64,000 nt of DNA, from positions 62,001 to 126,000 of the forward strand of contig NZ_LRUB01000028.1 of the NCBI RefSeq assembly GCF_001550065.1, read 5' to 3'. Within the stretch, counting starts at the first letter, position 1. Each line of letters begins with the position of its first letter. A model generated the notes under the pieces. The model was not told where the DNA came from, made no database searches, and saw only the letters and a list, made by a program, of their open reading frames with translations. The DNA comes from Kordiimonas lipolytica. GTDB lineage: Bacteria > Pseudomonadota > Alphaproteobacteria > Sphingomonadales > Kordiimonadaceae. A program made the position numbers and the translations under genes. This document shows positions 1 to 9,262 of the stretch, piece after piece.

Positions 1-633
1 CGAGTAAGCAGCCTGCCACAACAGGAAATTTGACAGCCGCTGCTCACCGCTTGTTCTAATAATCAGGTCAGGGTCTGGTAAGCCGCGGGTCGTCAAAGAA
101 TCAGCGAAGACTGCTTCAGTGATATCATCCGCGGTCATCTCACCTTTTGCTACTGCACGCGCAAGCTTTTGCGCTGCGTCCAGCATCTCATCGCGACTAC
201 CGTAGCTCAGGGCGATAACCAATGTCATTCGATCGTTGTTGGCCGTCATTTCCTCGGCACGGTCGATCATCTTTTGAATATCTGGAGACAGCCTGTCCCT
301 GCGGCCAATCACACGTAATCGGATATTTTGCTTGTGTAAGGTTTTAACTTCACGGTTCAGGTAAAGCTTTAGCAGGCCCATAAGGTCCCGAACTTCTTCC
401 TCTGGACGATTCCAGTTTTCCGAAGAAAAAGCGTATAAGGTCAGGTATTTGACGCCTGCATTCAAAGCGCCTTCAATTGCCTCGCGGACTGCCTCGGCCC
501 CCTGTTTGTGGCCTGCGGACCTTGCCTTGCCTTTTTGGGCCGCCCACCTGCCATTGCCGTCCATGATTATGGCAACATGTTTTGGAGGCACCATTGCTGA
601 CGCCTCTTGGATAGGCTGGGCCTGAGCTACCAT
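1..633 (-). CDS. uppS: Isoprenyl (undecaprenyl) diphosphate synthase, 3' end cut by window edge
   Basis: Cis-prenyltransferase that adds IPP units to farnesyl diphosphate to make undecaprenyl diphosphate, the lipid carrier for peptidoglycan and other envelope polymers. 211 codons are visible and remain open to base 1, so the C-terminus lies outside the window. Residues 22-31 read IIMDGNGRWA, with the catalytic Asp at 25; the family block SGEQRLSNFLLWQ is the last thing visible. The ATG lies one base after the frr stop, so translation is probably coupled in pyrH-frr-uppS. Met14 is a possible alternative start, because the family usually begins only a few residues before the Asp motif. Confidence 0.95.
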   Translation of the reverse strand, partial: MVAQAQPIQEASAMVPPKHVAIIMDGNGRWAAQKGKARSAGHKQGAEAVREAIEGALNAGVKYLTLYAFSSENWNRPEEEVRDLMGLLKLYLNREVKTLHKQNIRLRVIGRRDRLSPDIQKMIDRAEEMTANNDRMTLVIALSYGSRDEMLDAAQKLARAVAKGEMTADDITEAVFADSLTTRGLPDPDLIIRTSGEQRLSNFLLWQAAYS

Positions 634-634
634 G

Positions 635-1198
635 TTAGACCTGCATGATTTCTTTTTCTTTGGCCTGCAGAAGTTCATCCACCTCGCCAACAAACTTGTT
701 AGTCAGGTCCTGAACCTCATCGGCATACATCTTGTGATCGTCTTCGCTAATGGACTTATCTTTTTCCATCTTCTTGAGCTGATCCATGCCGTCGCGACGC
801 ACATTTCGGATCGCGATACGCGCAGTCTCTGCATATTTTGCAGCAACCTTGGCGAGCTCAGCCCGGCGCTCTTCATTAAGCTCAGGGATCGGGATACGGA
901 CCAGCTGGCCATCAATCATAGGATTCAGGCCGAGACCAGAGTTGCGGATCGCCTTTTCAACGGCGGAGACATTGCCCTTGTCCCAAACCTGAACAGACAG
1001 CATGCGCGGCTCTGGTACACCAACCGTACCAACTTGGTTCAGTGGCATATTGGCACCGTAAACGTCTACCGTTACCGGGTCCAGAAGACTGGTCGTCGCC
1101 CGACCGGAGCGCAGGCCCGCGTATTCATGCTTCAGCGCTTCAACAGCGCCTTTCATGCGGCGCTCGATATCCTGCAGATCAAGTTCTTCATCACTCAT
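635..1198 (-). CDS. frr: Ribosome recycling factor
   Basis: RRF splits post-termination ribosomes together with EF-G. The 187-residue product matches the usual ~185. The conserved LRSGRAT segment (residues 29-35), whose arginines contact 23S rRNA, is intact, as is the C-terminal helix rich in Lys and Glu that closes the three-helix domain. It starts 2 bases after the pyrH stop and ends 1 base before the uppS ATG, so it is the middle gene of a tight pyrH-frr-uppS unit, a standard bacterial arrangement. Confidence 0.97.
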   Translation of the reverse strand: MSDEELDLQDIERRMKGAVEALKHEYAGLRSGRATTSLLDPVTVDVYGANMPLNQVGTVGVPEPRMLSVQVWDKGNVSAVEKAIRNSGLGLNPMIDGQLVRIPIPELNEERRAELAKVAAKYAETARIAIRNVRRDGMDQLKKMEKDKSISEDDHKMYADEVQDLTNKFVGEVDELLQAKEKEIMQV

Positions 1199-1200
1199 GT

Positions 1201-1923
1201 TTATTCCTCACCCACGATTGTGCAAGTGCCCTCACCTTGGAGGACCCTCACTAGCTCATCTTGCGTTTGAATAGAAAAGACAACAATTGGAATATTGTTT
1301 TCGCGGCTCAATGAAATAGCCGATGCGTCCATCACCTTCAGATCCTGCTTCAACACATCCATGTAGGACAGGCGGTCGTAGCGGACAGCCGTCGGGTCCT
1401 TTTTGGGGTCGGCGTTATAAACGCCATCAACCTGCGTACCCTTAAGCAGCGCATTACAGTTCATCTCAGCCGCTCTCAGGGCTGCTGCGGTGTCCGTCGT
1501 GAAGAACGGGTTACCTGTGCCTGCGGCGAAAATAACAACACGGCCCTTTTCAAGATGCCTGATCGCCCGACGGCGAATATATGGCTCGCTTACGCTCGCC
1601 ATCGGAATGGCGGACAGGACACGCGTGTCTACACCAACCTTCTCAAGCGCGTTCTGAAGAGCCAACGCATTCATCACAGTCGCCAGCATACCCATATGGT
1701 CTGCTGTCGACCGGTCCAGCCCTTCTGCAGCCCCTTTGATGCCGCGGAAGATATTGCCACCACCGACTACCACACATACTTCTGTGCCGATTTCCCGGGC
1801 ACGCTTTATCTCAAGTGACACGCGATTTGCGGTGACCGGATCAATCCCGTAACTACCGTCGCCCATCAGGGCTTCACCCGAAAGTTTCAGCAATACACGT
1901 TTAAATCTTGGCTCATTGGACAT
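1201..1923 (-). CDS. pyrH: UMP kinase
   Basis: Amino-acid-kinase-fold enzyme phosphorylating UMP to UDP in pyrimidine nucleotide synthesis; cytosolic hexamer in the family. 240 residues, normal length. Visible motifs: KLSGEAL near residue 13, the glycine-rich GGGN at 54-57, [10 protein letters not shown] in the UMP-binding part and [12 protein letters not shown] near the nucleotide site. It is the first gene after the tsf terminator, and a candidate promoter (2011-2039) lies in the gap, so pyrH-frr-uppS probably has its own transcript besides any read-through from rpsB-tsf. Confidence 0.97.
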   Translation of the reverse strand: MSNEPRFKRVLLKLSGEALMGDGSYGIDPVTANRVSLEIKRAREIGTEVCVVVGGGNIFRGIKGAAEGLDRSTADHMGMLATVMNALALQNALEKVGVDTRVLSAIPMASVSEPYIRRRAIRHLEKGRVVIFAAGTGNPFFTTDTAAALRAAEMNCNALLKGTQVDGVYNADPKKDPTAVRYDRLSYMDVLKQDLKVMDASAISLSRENNIPIVVFSIQTQDELVRVLQGEGTCTIVGEE

Positions 1924-2010
1924 CAGCCAGTATCTCCCCTTACACCTTGAAATCTGGTGTTTATTTTGCCCGCTGCAGCTTATCCGCTTGAACCGGACAA
2001 GGCTACCGAA

Positions 2011-2039
2011 GTTTTAAATAAAAATACTTAGGTCTTCAA
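2011..2039 (-). promoter_or_regulatory. Candidate sigma-70-type promoter for pyrH-frr-uppS
   Basis: Read on the minus strand, TTGAAG is followed after exactly 17 bases by TAAAAC, about 85 bases upstream of the pyrH ATG and downstream of the tsf terminator. Each hexamer matches the consensus at four of six positions. This is inference from sequence only. Confidence 0.4.
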
Positions 2040-2072
2040 CGCTCTACATTAGCTCGTAGAAAACTTCATAAA

Positions 2073-2100
2073 AAAGCCCAGGAGAAATCTCCTGGGCTTT
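2073..2100 (-). terminator. Rho-independent terminator after tsf
   Basis: Perfect 12-bp stem AAAGCCCAGGAG / CTCCTGGGCTTT with a 4-base loop, followed on the minus strand by a run of T. It lies about 20 bases after the tsf stop and separates rpsB-tsf from pyrH. Confidence 0.9.
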
Positions 2101-2122
2101 CCAACTTGTCTAGCGGTGCGCC

Positions 2123-3049
2123 TTAAACGCCTGCAGCAGCAGCCACTTCCGCAGCGAAGTCGTCTTCTTTCTTCTCGAGACCTTCGCCCATTTCCATGCG
2201 AACATAGCTTACCAGCTCAATTGCAGTGCCAGCATCTTTCGCAGCTTTTGCAATCACGTCTTCGATCTTGCTTTCGCCATCGATTACAAACGTCTGCTTC
2301 AGCAGAACGATTTCCTCGAGGAACTTACGCATACGGCCAACGATCATCTTCTCGATGATTTCCATTGGCTTGCCGGATTCCTTGGCTTTTTCGATCTGAA
2401 CCTGCTTCTCGCGCTCTACGATTTCCTGATCCAGGTCAGCTTCAGAAAGCGACGCTGGATTTGCAGCAGCAATATGCATTGCCAGTTGCTTACCGAGAGG
2501 TGCCAGAACGTCTTCGCCAGCGTCTGATTTCAGAGCGACGAGAACAGCGATTTTGCCCATGCCGTCGGTAACAGCGCCGTGGATGTAAGAAGCAACAAGG
2601 CCCTTGTCCACTTCAGCAACAGCCGCACGACGAATTGTCATGTTTTCGCCGATTGTTGCGATATTGTCGGTCAGAACTTCGGAAACTGGCTTCGAGGAAC
2701 CTGGGTATGTTGCAGCAGCGATTGCTTCAACGTCGGTACCAACTTCCAGGGCAACGCCAGCGAGGTCGCCAACGAACTTCTGGAATTTCTCGTTGCGAGC
2801 AACGAAGTCAGTTTCGGAGTTTACTTCGATTACAGCAGCTTTATTGCCTGCAGATTTAACGCCAACAAGGCCCTCAGCAGCAACGCGGCCGGATTTCTTG
2901 GCAGCAGCAGCAAGACCTTTCGTGCGCAGCCAGTCAACAGCGGCTTCAAGGTTGCCGTCAGTTTCTGCAAGCGCTTTTTTGCAATCCATCATGCCTGCGC
3001 CGGAAGTCTCGCGCAGTTCTTTAACAAGTGCGGCAGTGATTTGTGCCAT
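2123..3049 (-). CDS. tsf: Translation elongation factor Ts
   Basis: Guanine nucleotide exchange factor for EF-Tu. The 308-residue product has the N-terminal UBA-like domain (residues 1-50, [20 protein letters not shown]) and the conserved EF-Tu contact [11 protein letters not shown] at 80-90. It is longer than the E. coli protein (about 283), as is common in alphaproteobacteria. It lies downstream of rpsB with a 93-base gap and is followed by a strong terminator, so rpsB-tsf is a classic two-gene transcript. Confidence 0.97.
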   Translation of the reverse strand: MAQITAALVKELRETSGAGMMDCKKALAETDGNLEAAVDWLRTKGLAAAAKKSGRVAAEGLVGVKSAGNKAAVIEVNSETDFVARNEKFQKFVGDLAGVALEVGTDVEAIAAATYPGSSKPVSEVLTDNIATIGENMTIRRAAVAEVDKGLVASYIHGAVTDGMGKIAVLVALKSDAGEDVLAPLGKQLAMHIAAANPASLSEADLDQEIVEREKQVQIEKAKESGKPMEIIEKMIVGRMRKFLEEIVLLKQTFVIDGESKIEDVIAKAAKDAGTAIELVSYVRMEMGEGLEKKEDDFAAEVAAAAGV

Positions 3050-3142
3050 CGGAATTCCCCTTACGATCTCTGGAGATCTTAAAGTGTAGATATGATTTTG
3101 CCCCCGAAAGCCGAGGCCTTCGGGAGCAATAAATGAAAATTG

Positions 3143-4042
3143 TTACTCTGCTTTGTCAGCGTCAGCGTCTTTAGCTGCTTTTTTTGGAGCGGCTTTTTTT
3201 GCAGGAGCTTTTTTCGCAGCAGCTTTCTTAGCTGGCTTTTTCTCTTCAGCTGGAGCTTCAGCAGGTGCAGCAGCTTCCTCGGCTGGAGCTTCTTCAGCAA
3301 CAGCTTCTTCAACTGGAGCTTCCTGAGCACCAAGGTCAACACCTTGAGCAGCCAGCTCAGCCTGAATACCGTCCAGAGCCGCTTCAGCAAGCAGGTCGCA
3401 GTAAAGACGCAGCGCGCGGGTCGCATCGTCGTTTCCTGGGATTGGGTAATCAACGCCTTCTGGCTTGGAGTTGGTGTCGATAACGCCAACAACAGGGATG
3501 TGCAGACGGTTGGCTTCAGCAATCGCGAGGTCGTCACCGATTACGTCAACAGCAACAATAATATCTGGCAGACCGCCCATGTCCTGGATACCGCCCAGGG
3601 AAAGCTCGAGCTTGTCGCGCAGACGCGTCAGCTGCAGAGTTTCTTTTTTGGTCAGACCAGTATGCTCTTGGCCGAGTTGCTCGTTGAGCTGCTTCAGGCG
3701 CTTGATGGACTGGCTGATCGTCTGCCAGTTGGTCATCATGCCGCCGAGCCAACGGTGGTTTACATAATACTGGCCGCAACGCTTAGCTGCTTCAGCAATG
3801 ATTGGGGACGCCTGACGCTTCGTACCAACGAACAGAACGCGGCCGCCACCGGCAACAACGTCACGAACAGCCTGCAGGGCACGCTGAAAGTATGGAACGG
3901 TTTGGGACAGGTCAATGATGTGAACGCCGTTACGTTCGCCGAAGATAAACGGCGCCATTTTCGGGTTCCAACGGTGGGTCTGGTGACCAAAGTGTACGCC
4001 TGCTTCCAAGAGGGCGCGCATGTCGACTACTGGCATCGCCAT
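3143..4042 (-). CDS. rpsB: 30S ribosomal protein S2 with Lys/Ala-rich C-terminal tail
   Basis: Small-subunit protein S2. The start is set at the ATG giving [21 protein letters not shown], because S2 proteins begin there and an AAGGAG site lies just upstream; the frame is open for 29 more codons upstream but that part is not S2-like. The product is 299 residues. The S2 core ends near residue 235; after it come an Ala/Glu-rich stretch and then a Lys/Ala-rich tail. The 19-residue module [19 protein letters not shown] (residues 272-290) also occurs, identically, twice in the trigger factor of this window. It heads the rpsB-tsf transcript. Confidence 0.96.
   Translation of the reverse strand: MAMPVVDMRALLEAGVHFGHQTHRWNPKMAPFIFGERNGVHIIDLSQTVPYFQRALQAVRDVVAGGGRVLFVGTKRQASPIIAEAAKRCGQYYVNHRWLGGMMTNWQTISQSIKRLKQLNEQLGQEHTGLTKKETLQLTRLRDKLELSLGGIQDMGGLPDIIVAVDVIGDDLAIAEANRLHIPVVGVIDTNSKPEGVDYPIPGNDDATRALRLYCDLLAEAALDGIQAELAAQGVDLGAQEAPVEEAVAEEAPAEEAAAPAEAPAEEKKPAKKAAAKKAPAKKAAPKKAAKDADADKAE
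3173..3229 (-). repeat. Lys/Ala module in the RpsB tail (also in Tig)
   Basis: Encodes the 19 residues [19 protein letters not shown] at RpsB positions 272-290. The same peptide is encoded at 41055-41111 and 40962-41018 in tig. Such repeats resemble the tails of histone H1-like and some HU proteins. Confidence 0.85.
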
Positions 4043-4159
4043 AATACTACTCCTTTTCCGGTTAAGCCTCCGTGGGCGTGCGTATCGGAAAACCATTTCC
4101 CGAAACACCGGATGGCGGCCTGCCAACACAGCAGGAAGCCTTCACCCACGTGTGAAGTC
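4043..4159 (-). promoter_or_regulatory. Long structured leader of rpsB (possible autoregulatory RNA)
   Basis: If the promoter at 4166-4194 is used, the mRNA carries a leader of roughly 115 nt before the S2 start. It can form at least one hairpin (CTTCAC / GTGAAG arms near 4141-4156). S2 represses its own messenger in several bacteria, so an autoregulatory role is plausible but unproved here. Confidence 0.3.
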
Positions 4160-4165
4160 GCGCGT

Positions 4166-4194
4166 CGTATAGGCCTTTAATCGGGGTAGATCAA
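4166..4194 (-). promoter_or_regulatory. Candidate promoter of rpsB-tsf
   Basis: On the minus strand TTGATC is followed after 17 bases by TATACG, close to sigma-70 consensus spacing. The -35 element overlaps the last codons of the upstream Nudix gene, so rpsB would be transcribed independently of dnaE-nudix. Confidence 0.55.
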
Positions 4195-4961
4195 GCTTTT
4201 TTTGCCAATCCGGCAGCTTCAACGGAAAGTTCTTTCGGCGTGGCCGCCGTAACACCAAAACCAGTGGCCGGGTCTATGGTCAATTTCACGCCTTCCTTGG
4301 TCATGTCGACCACAGGGAGCGTACGCACGACCCTCGCACGCCGCGCATGTCGAAGAGCTTCGTTAACCGTGGCTGCTCGCGCCAGTTTCATGAGGTTGAG
4401 CCTGGTGGGGAACATGAGAGGTATTCGGTCTTCCTCCCAGTCAGAGAGCATTTTTCGGGGACTGACCCAGCGGAAGGAAATCGCTTCATTGCCGTCATGA
4501 ATGGCTTCTTCACCATTATGGGGCGCAAGATAGAAATAGGTATCAAACCGCCGAGGCATCGGCTCAGGCGTCACCCAGTGCGCAAAGGGCACGAGACTTG
4601 CGATATCCAGTTTCACCCCGGCATTTCGGACCATGGTCGCAAATGGCGCTGCTGCTGTCAGAGTGCGCCGTGGTGCCTTATCGCTTAGGAAAATACCCGC
4701 TTCCTCATAAAGCTCTCTGAGTGCGGCTACCCGAAAGGCAAAATCACGCATCGCGCCACGGCCGGTCGTCATGCCCTGCCAGCGCCAGTTCTGCATGTCT
4801 GATCGGTCCACCTTACCGCCTGGAAAGACAAAGGCTCCCGGCGCAAATCTCATGGTCTTGGCCCGCTCGATCATCAGAACCTCAAGGCCACCTTGCCCAT
4901 CCCGGATCACCATGATGGAAGACGCCGGCTTGGGCATTGCGATTTTGCGGTGATGATCCAA
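4191..4961 (-). CDS. Nudix hydrolase, NUDT19/RP2-like type, probable TTG start
   Basis: Nudix-fold pyrophosphohydrolase; substrate unknown (CoA or nucleotide derivatives in related proteins). I set the start at TTG 4961: a perfect AGGAGG formed by the last codons of dnaE lies 6 bases before it and the dnaE stop is one base away, giving 256 residues. ATG 4937 (MPKPASSIMVIRD) is the alternative but lacks a ribosome site. FPGGK (about residues 46-50) and RELYEEAG (82-89) mark the Nudix box, but about 30 residues separate them and Phe stands where the classical box has its first Glu, as in the NUDT19-like group with an insertion. Confidence 0.8.
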   Translation of the reverse strand: MDHHRKIAMPKPASSIMVIRDGQGGLEVLMIERAKTMRFAPGAFVFPGGKVDRSDMQNWRWQGMTTGRGAMRDFAFRVAALRELYEEAGIFLSDKAPRRTLTAAAPFATMVRNAGVKLDIASLVPFAHWVTPEPMPRRFDTYFYLAPHNGEEAIHDGNEAISFRWVSPRKMLSDWEEDRIPLMFPTRLNLMKLARAATVNEALRHARRARVVRTLPVVDMTKEGVKLTIDPATGFGVTAATPKELSVEAAGLAKKA

Positions 4962-4962
4962 C

Positions 4963-7900
4963 TTACACCTCCTCAACAGAAAGAACGCCCATTTCGGCGG
5001 CAACTGCCTGTTTTAGCTCAGGCGTTACCTTGAAGCGGCCAGGCAGCTTGAACTCGGCGTAGCGACTGTTCTCAGCCACGGGCACACGTATGGTCACGCG
5101 GCCCTTGCCTCCGACTTTACGATCTAGGGCGGCTTTGATGCCGGTAAAGGATTTTTCCGAATCCACTTCGACAAACAGGCCCTTGGATGATTGGGATGCT
5201 ACATGCTCCAGGCTTTCAATGCCCCGGCACGACAGGCCAATACTGTCGTCATCATCCCGTTTGCGGATTTGGACAGAGACTACAACAGGTGCCCCCTCCT
5301 CCACTCGCGCCCGAATGGCATCTAGGTCATCTTCAAATGCCATAATTTCAAATGCATCGGACCGGTCAGACAGCGTCAGCCGGCCAAACTTGCTGCCACG
5401 TTTGGTGTTGCCCTCGCGGTAGCCAGCAATGGCGCCGGCCATACGAACGGTCTGCCCGATCAGGCCAGGATCATTATAGACTTCCTTCGCGGGAATGATG
5501 CGTTCGCGCTGAAGGATCGTGTCGTATGAGTCCAGTGGATGAGCCGAAATATAGAAGCCCACGGCATTTTTCTCGTTTTCAAGCGCTTCTGTGTCGGTCC
5601 AGCTCCGAACTTGAGGTAGCGTTGGCCGATCCACCGTTTTGGCCATTTCTCCACCGAAGAGGCTGACCTGGTCGCTTTCGCGCTCCTTGGCCTCCATCTG
5701 TGCCACCCGCATGATCATCTCAGCGGCGGCATAGGCCTTCGCCCGGTCCGGCTCCAGGCAGTCGAATGCACCAGCGGCCGCCAGACGCTCAATCTGCCGT
5801 TTGTTGAGGTATTTCGGGTCTACGCGTTCGGCGAAATCGAAAATATCCTTGAACGGGCCGTTCTTCTCCCGCTCATCGATGATGGATTCCATGGCCTTTT
5901 CGCCAACCCCTTTGATCGCCCCCAGTGCATAGCGAACCCCCAGATTGTGACGCGGATCATCATCTTCCTCACAATATGGGTCTTCAACGCCCTCAACCAC
6001 AAACGGCACGAAAGACTTGTTGATGTCAGGCAGCAGCAGCGGCACTTCCATACGCTGCAATTCCTGTTTGAACGCAGCCAGCTTGTCTGTATTTCCAAGA
6101 TCAAGCGTCATGATAGCTGCCATGAACTCAACCGGGAAATTTGCCTTCAGATAGGCCGTGTGATAGGCCACAAGCGCATAGGCTGCCGCATGAGACTTGT
6201 TAAACCCGTATGATGCGAACTTTGTAACAAGATCAAAGATATAGCTGGCTTTTTCCGCATCAATACCGCGTTCGACAGCACCGTCGCAGAAACGGCCGCG
6301 CTGCTTGTCCATCTCTTCCTTGATCTTTTTACCCATGGCCCGGCGCAGGATGTCTGCTTCGCCAAGGCTGTAGCCAGACATCACCTGCGCGATCTGCATC
6401 ACCTGTTCCTGGTAGATGATCACGCCGTAGGTTTCTCCCAGAATTTCTTCAAGGATTGGATGGGGGTATTCCACTTCCATGCGACCGTGTTTGCGGTCGA
6501 TATAGGTTGGGATATTTTCCATGGGCCCCGGACGGTACAGGGCCACAATTGCGATGATATCCTCGAATTTATCCGGCCTCAGCCCCTTGAGGACCGACCG
6601 CATCCCAGTACTCTCGAGCTGGAACACGCCAGCCGTGTCGCCTTTTGCCAGCAATTCATAGGCGGGACCGTCATCGAGCGGCACTGCCGGCAAATCAACT
6701 TCAATGCCGCGGTCGCGGATATAATGAACAGCGCGGTCAAGTACGGTAAGGGTCTTGAGGCCCAGGAAGTCAAACTTCACAAGGCCTGCCAGCTCCACCC
6801 ACTTCATGTTGAACTGGGTTACCGGCATGTCTGATTTCGGGTCGCGGTACAGCGGCACAAGCTGGTCAAGTGGCCTGTCGCCAATCACCACCCCCGCTGC
6901 GTGGGTAGACGAATGCGCATAGAAGCCCTCCAGCTTCAAGGCACGGTCCATCACACTGCGCGTCAGCTCATCATTGTTGATTTCCGCCTGTAGCCGGGGT
7001 TCGCTATCAATCGCCTCCTGCAGGGTCATGGCGTTACCCGGATCGTTCGGGATCATCTTCGACAGACGATCTGTCTGGCCATGCGGCTGCTGCATCACCC
7101 GGCCACAGGCCTTCACAACAGCCCGCGCCTGCAGCTTACCGAAGGTGATAATCTGGGCTACGTGATCATAGCCATATTTGTCCTGCACATACCTGATCAC
7201 CTTCTCCCGCTTGTCCTGGCAGAAGTCGACGTCAAAGTCAGGCATGGACACGCGTTCCGGGTTCAGAAAACGCTCGAACAGTAGCGAGAAGCGGAGCGGG
7301 TCCAGATCTGTAATCTTCAACACCCACGCGACCACTGATCCGGCGCCAGAGCCACGGCCCGGCCCAACCGGAATATCGTGGTCCTTTGCCCATTGGATAA
7401 AGTCGGCAACGATCAGGAAGTAGCCTGGGAAGCCCATCTGGTTGATGATGCCCAGCTCATAGTCAAGCCGCTCCCAATATTCATTCTCCCACTCTTGGTC
7501 CTTGCCTGGTGTCAGTCCTTCTTCCTTGGCCTTAAAATCCAGTCGCTCTCGCAGGCCTTTCTCGGACTCTTCCCGAAGCATGTCCGCTTCGGAGACGTCC
7601 ATGCCGCGGGTAAAGTTGGGCAAAAGAGGCGCAATCTTATCCACTTTGTAAGAGCAGCGATGCGCGATATTCATCGTATTTTCAATCGCTTCAGGAAGGT
7701 CTTTAAAGAGATTTATCATCTCTTCTGATTCCTTGAAGCGATATTCAGGGTTCAGCCTGCGCCGGTCCTGCACGGCCACATAAGTGCTTTCCGCCATGCA
7801 TAGAAGCGCGTCATGCGGCTCGTACATATCCGGCCCCACAAAGAAGGGCTGGTTGGTTGCAACGATAGGGATATTGTGATCGTACGCGAGATCGAGGAAA

Positions 7901-8475
7901 TCTTCCTCTGTCTGCTCTTCGGCTGGCATGCCGTGCCGCTGTATCTCCATATAGAGCCGGTCACCAAAAAGGGTCTTGAGGGACCGCACACACAGATCCG
8001 CCTCTTCCTTCTTACCTTCAAGGAGAAGCGCCCCAACCGGCCCAGATACGCCGCCAGTAAGGCATATTATATCGTCTGTAAGGCCTTTGAAGTCCTCAAA
8101 CGGGAACTGCACACCGAGCTGTGGGTCGCTTTCAAGGTGTGCCTTGGAGACGATCTTCATCAGGTTCTGATAGCCCTTTTCCGACTGCGCCAGAAGTACC
8201 AGCTGATCCGGCTTGGCCGTTTTCTTGCCTTTGGCCTGATGATCTTTGTAAGGGTTTTTGACATGCAGTGTTACGCCGACGATGGGCTGGACGCCTGCGT
8301 CAGTCGCGTATGAGGAAAACTCAAGCGCCGCGAACATATTGTCCGTGTCTGTCATGGCCACGGCGGGCATCTTGTGCCCAACGCACTGTTTCACCAGATC
8401 TTTGACGTGAATCGCTCCTTCCGAGAGCGAATAGGCCGTGTGAACGCGCAAATGCACAAAGCCAGCGTGGCTCAT
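4963..8475 (-). CDS. dnaE: DNA polymerase III alpha subunit
   Basis: Replicative C-family DNA polymerase catalytic subunit. 1170 residues. N-terminal PHP domain (about 1-275, HLRVHTAYSLSEGAI); palm with GPGRGSGAGS (371-380) and the Asp-rich PDFDVDF catalytic motif (412-418); fingers segment YQEQVMQIAQVMSGYS near 688; helix-hairpin-helix region about 840-910; a beta-clamp-binding pentapeptide QVSLF at 936-940; and an OB-fold near 1000-1080. Its last codons supply the ribosome site of the downstream Nudix gene, so the two are translationally coupled. The 103-base gap to lolD shows no terminator. Confidence 0.98.
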   Translation of the reverse strand: MSHAGFVHLRVHTAYSLSEGAIHVKDLVKQCVGHKMPAVAMTDTDNMFAALEFSSYATDAGVQPIVGVTLHVKNPYKDHQAKGKKTAKPDQLVLLAQSEKGYQNLMKIVSKAHLESDPQLGVQFPFEDFKGLTDDIICLTGGVSGPVGALLLEGKKEEADLCVRSLKTLFGDRLYMEIQRHGMPAEEQTEEDFLDLAYDHNIPIVATNQPFFVGPDMYEPHDALLCMAESTYVAVQDRRRLNPEYRFKESEEMINLFKDLPEAIENTMNIAHRCSYKVDKIAPLLPNFTRGMDVSEADMLREESEKGLRERLDFKAKEEGLTPGKDQEWENEYWERLDYELGIINQMGFPGYFLIVADFIQWAKDHDIPVGPGRGSGAGSVVAWVLKITDLDPLRFSLLFERFLNPERVSMPDFDVDFCQDKREKVIRYVQDKYGYDHVAQIITFGKLQARAVVKACGRVMQQPHGQTDRLSKMIPNDPGNAMTLQEAIDSEPRLQAEINNDELTRSVMDRALKLEGFYAHSSTHAAGVVIGDRPLDQLVPLYRDPKSDMPVTQFNMKWVELAGLVKFDFLGLKTLTVLDRAVHYIRDRGIEVDLPAVPLDDGPAYELLAKGDTAGVFQLESTGMRSVLKGLRPDKFEDIIAIVALYRPGPMENIPTYIDRKHGRMEVEYPHPILEEILGETYGVIIYQEQVMQIAQVMSGYSLGEADILRRAMGKKIKEEMDKQRGRFCDGAVERGIDAEKASYIFDLVTKFASYGFNKSHAAAYALVAYHTAYLKANFPVEFMAAIMTLDLGNTDKLAAFKQELQRMEVPLLLPDINKSFVPFVVEGVEDPYCEEDDDPRHNLGVRYALGAIKGVGEKAMESIIDEREKNGPFKDIFDFAERVDPKYLNKRQIERLAAAGAFDCLEPDRAKAYAAAEMIMRVAQMEAKERESDQVSLFGGEMAKTVDRPTLPQVRSWTDTEALENEKNAVGFYISAHPLDSYDTILQRERIIPAKEVYNDPGLIGQTVRMAGAIAGYREGNTKRGSKFGRLTLSDRSDAFEIMAFEDDLDAIRARVEEGAPVVVSVQIRKRDDDDSIGLSCRGIESLEHVASQSSKGLFVEVDSEKSFTGIKAALDRKVGGKGRVTIRVPVAENSRYAEFKLPGRFKVTPELKQAVAAEMGVLSVEEV

Positions 8476-8578
8476 AAATCCCTACTCCAGCCCACTTCGG
8501 TGGGCGCTTGTCCAAAAATATTCCCAGGCAAGGTTAGCCTGTGTCTGATGCTAAGGCTAGCGCTGATGGCCAGCCTCC

Positions 8579-9262
8579 TCAAGATTCGTGAAGCACCCCT
8601 GCTGACAGATGAAGCTGCCGGTCCATTTGGGCCGCCAGCGACGCATCGTGCGTCGCAATCACTGCCGCCAATCCGCGATCCCGCACCATAGACACGAGAA
8701 GCTTGAACACGCGCGCTGCCGTTTCCTCATCCAAGTTGCCAGTGGGCTCATCCGCCAGAAGCAGCGACGGATTGGTCACGATGGCACGCGCTATTGCCAC
8801 GCGCTGTTGCTCGCCACCCGACAGTTCAGACGGCGTGTGGTTCAAGCGCTCTGCAAGGCCGATTTCTTCCAGAACAGCTTTTGCCTGGGCCGTGGCATCC
8901 ACGCTCGAAACCCCGGAAATGCGAAGCGCGAGTTCCACATTTTCAAGCGCCGTGAAATCCGGCAGCAAATGATGAAACTGATAGACAAAACCCAGTCGGT
9001 TGCGACGAATGTCGCTGCGTGCCTCATCCTTAAGGTCATGCACTTCCGCGCCTGCAATAGCAATTGTGCCTGAAGTTGGCCGGTCCAGGAGCCCCGCAAC
9101 CTGCAGCAAGGTACTCTTACCAGACCCCGAAGCACCTATAAGGGCCACCAGTTCGCCTTGCTTTACTTCGAGATCAATGCCCTTAAGCACATGCAAGGCC
9201 TTGTGGCCCTGATGAAAGCTTTTGCAGATCCCCTGAAGCTTCAGTGCTGGTGCCTTACTCAT
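8579..9262 (-). CDS. lolD: Lipoprotein-releasing ABC transporter, ATPase subunit
   Basis: ATPase of LolCDE, which extracts outer-membrane lipoproteins from the inner membrane and passes them to LolA. 227 residues: Walker A GASGSGKST (43-51), signature LSGGEQQRVAIARA, Walker B LLLADEPTGNLD and the switch His in ATHD are all visible. The ATG lies inside the end of lolC (8-base overlap), so the pair is co-translated. Other ABC ATPases of the MacB/FtsE group look similar, but the neighbouring lolC and the conserved proS-lolC-lolD-dnaE order support LolD. Confidence 0.93.
   Translation of the reverse strand: MSKAPALKLQGICKSFHQGHKALHVLKGIDLEVKQGELVALIGASGSGKSTLLQVAGLLDRPTSGTIAIAGAEVHDLKDEARSDIRRNRLGFVYQFHHLLPDFTALENVELALRISGVSSVDATAQAKAVLEEIGLAERLNHTPSELSGGEQQRVAIARAIVTNPSLLLADEPTGNLDEETAARVFKLLVSMVRDRGLAAVIATHDASLAAQMDRQLHLSAGVLHES

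Noticed and set aside
3102..3124. Hairpin CCCGAA/TTCGGG between rpsB and tsf considered as a terminator
   Set aside because: No T-run after it on the minus strand; at most an attenuator or processing site.
3140..4180. 346-codon frame antisense to rpsB
   Set aside because: Begins in the reverse of the Lys/Ala tail; not protein-like.
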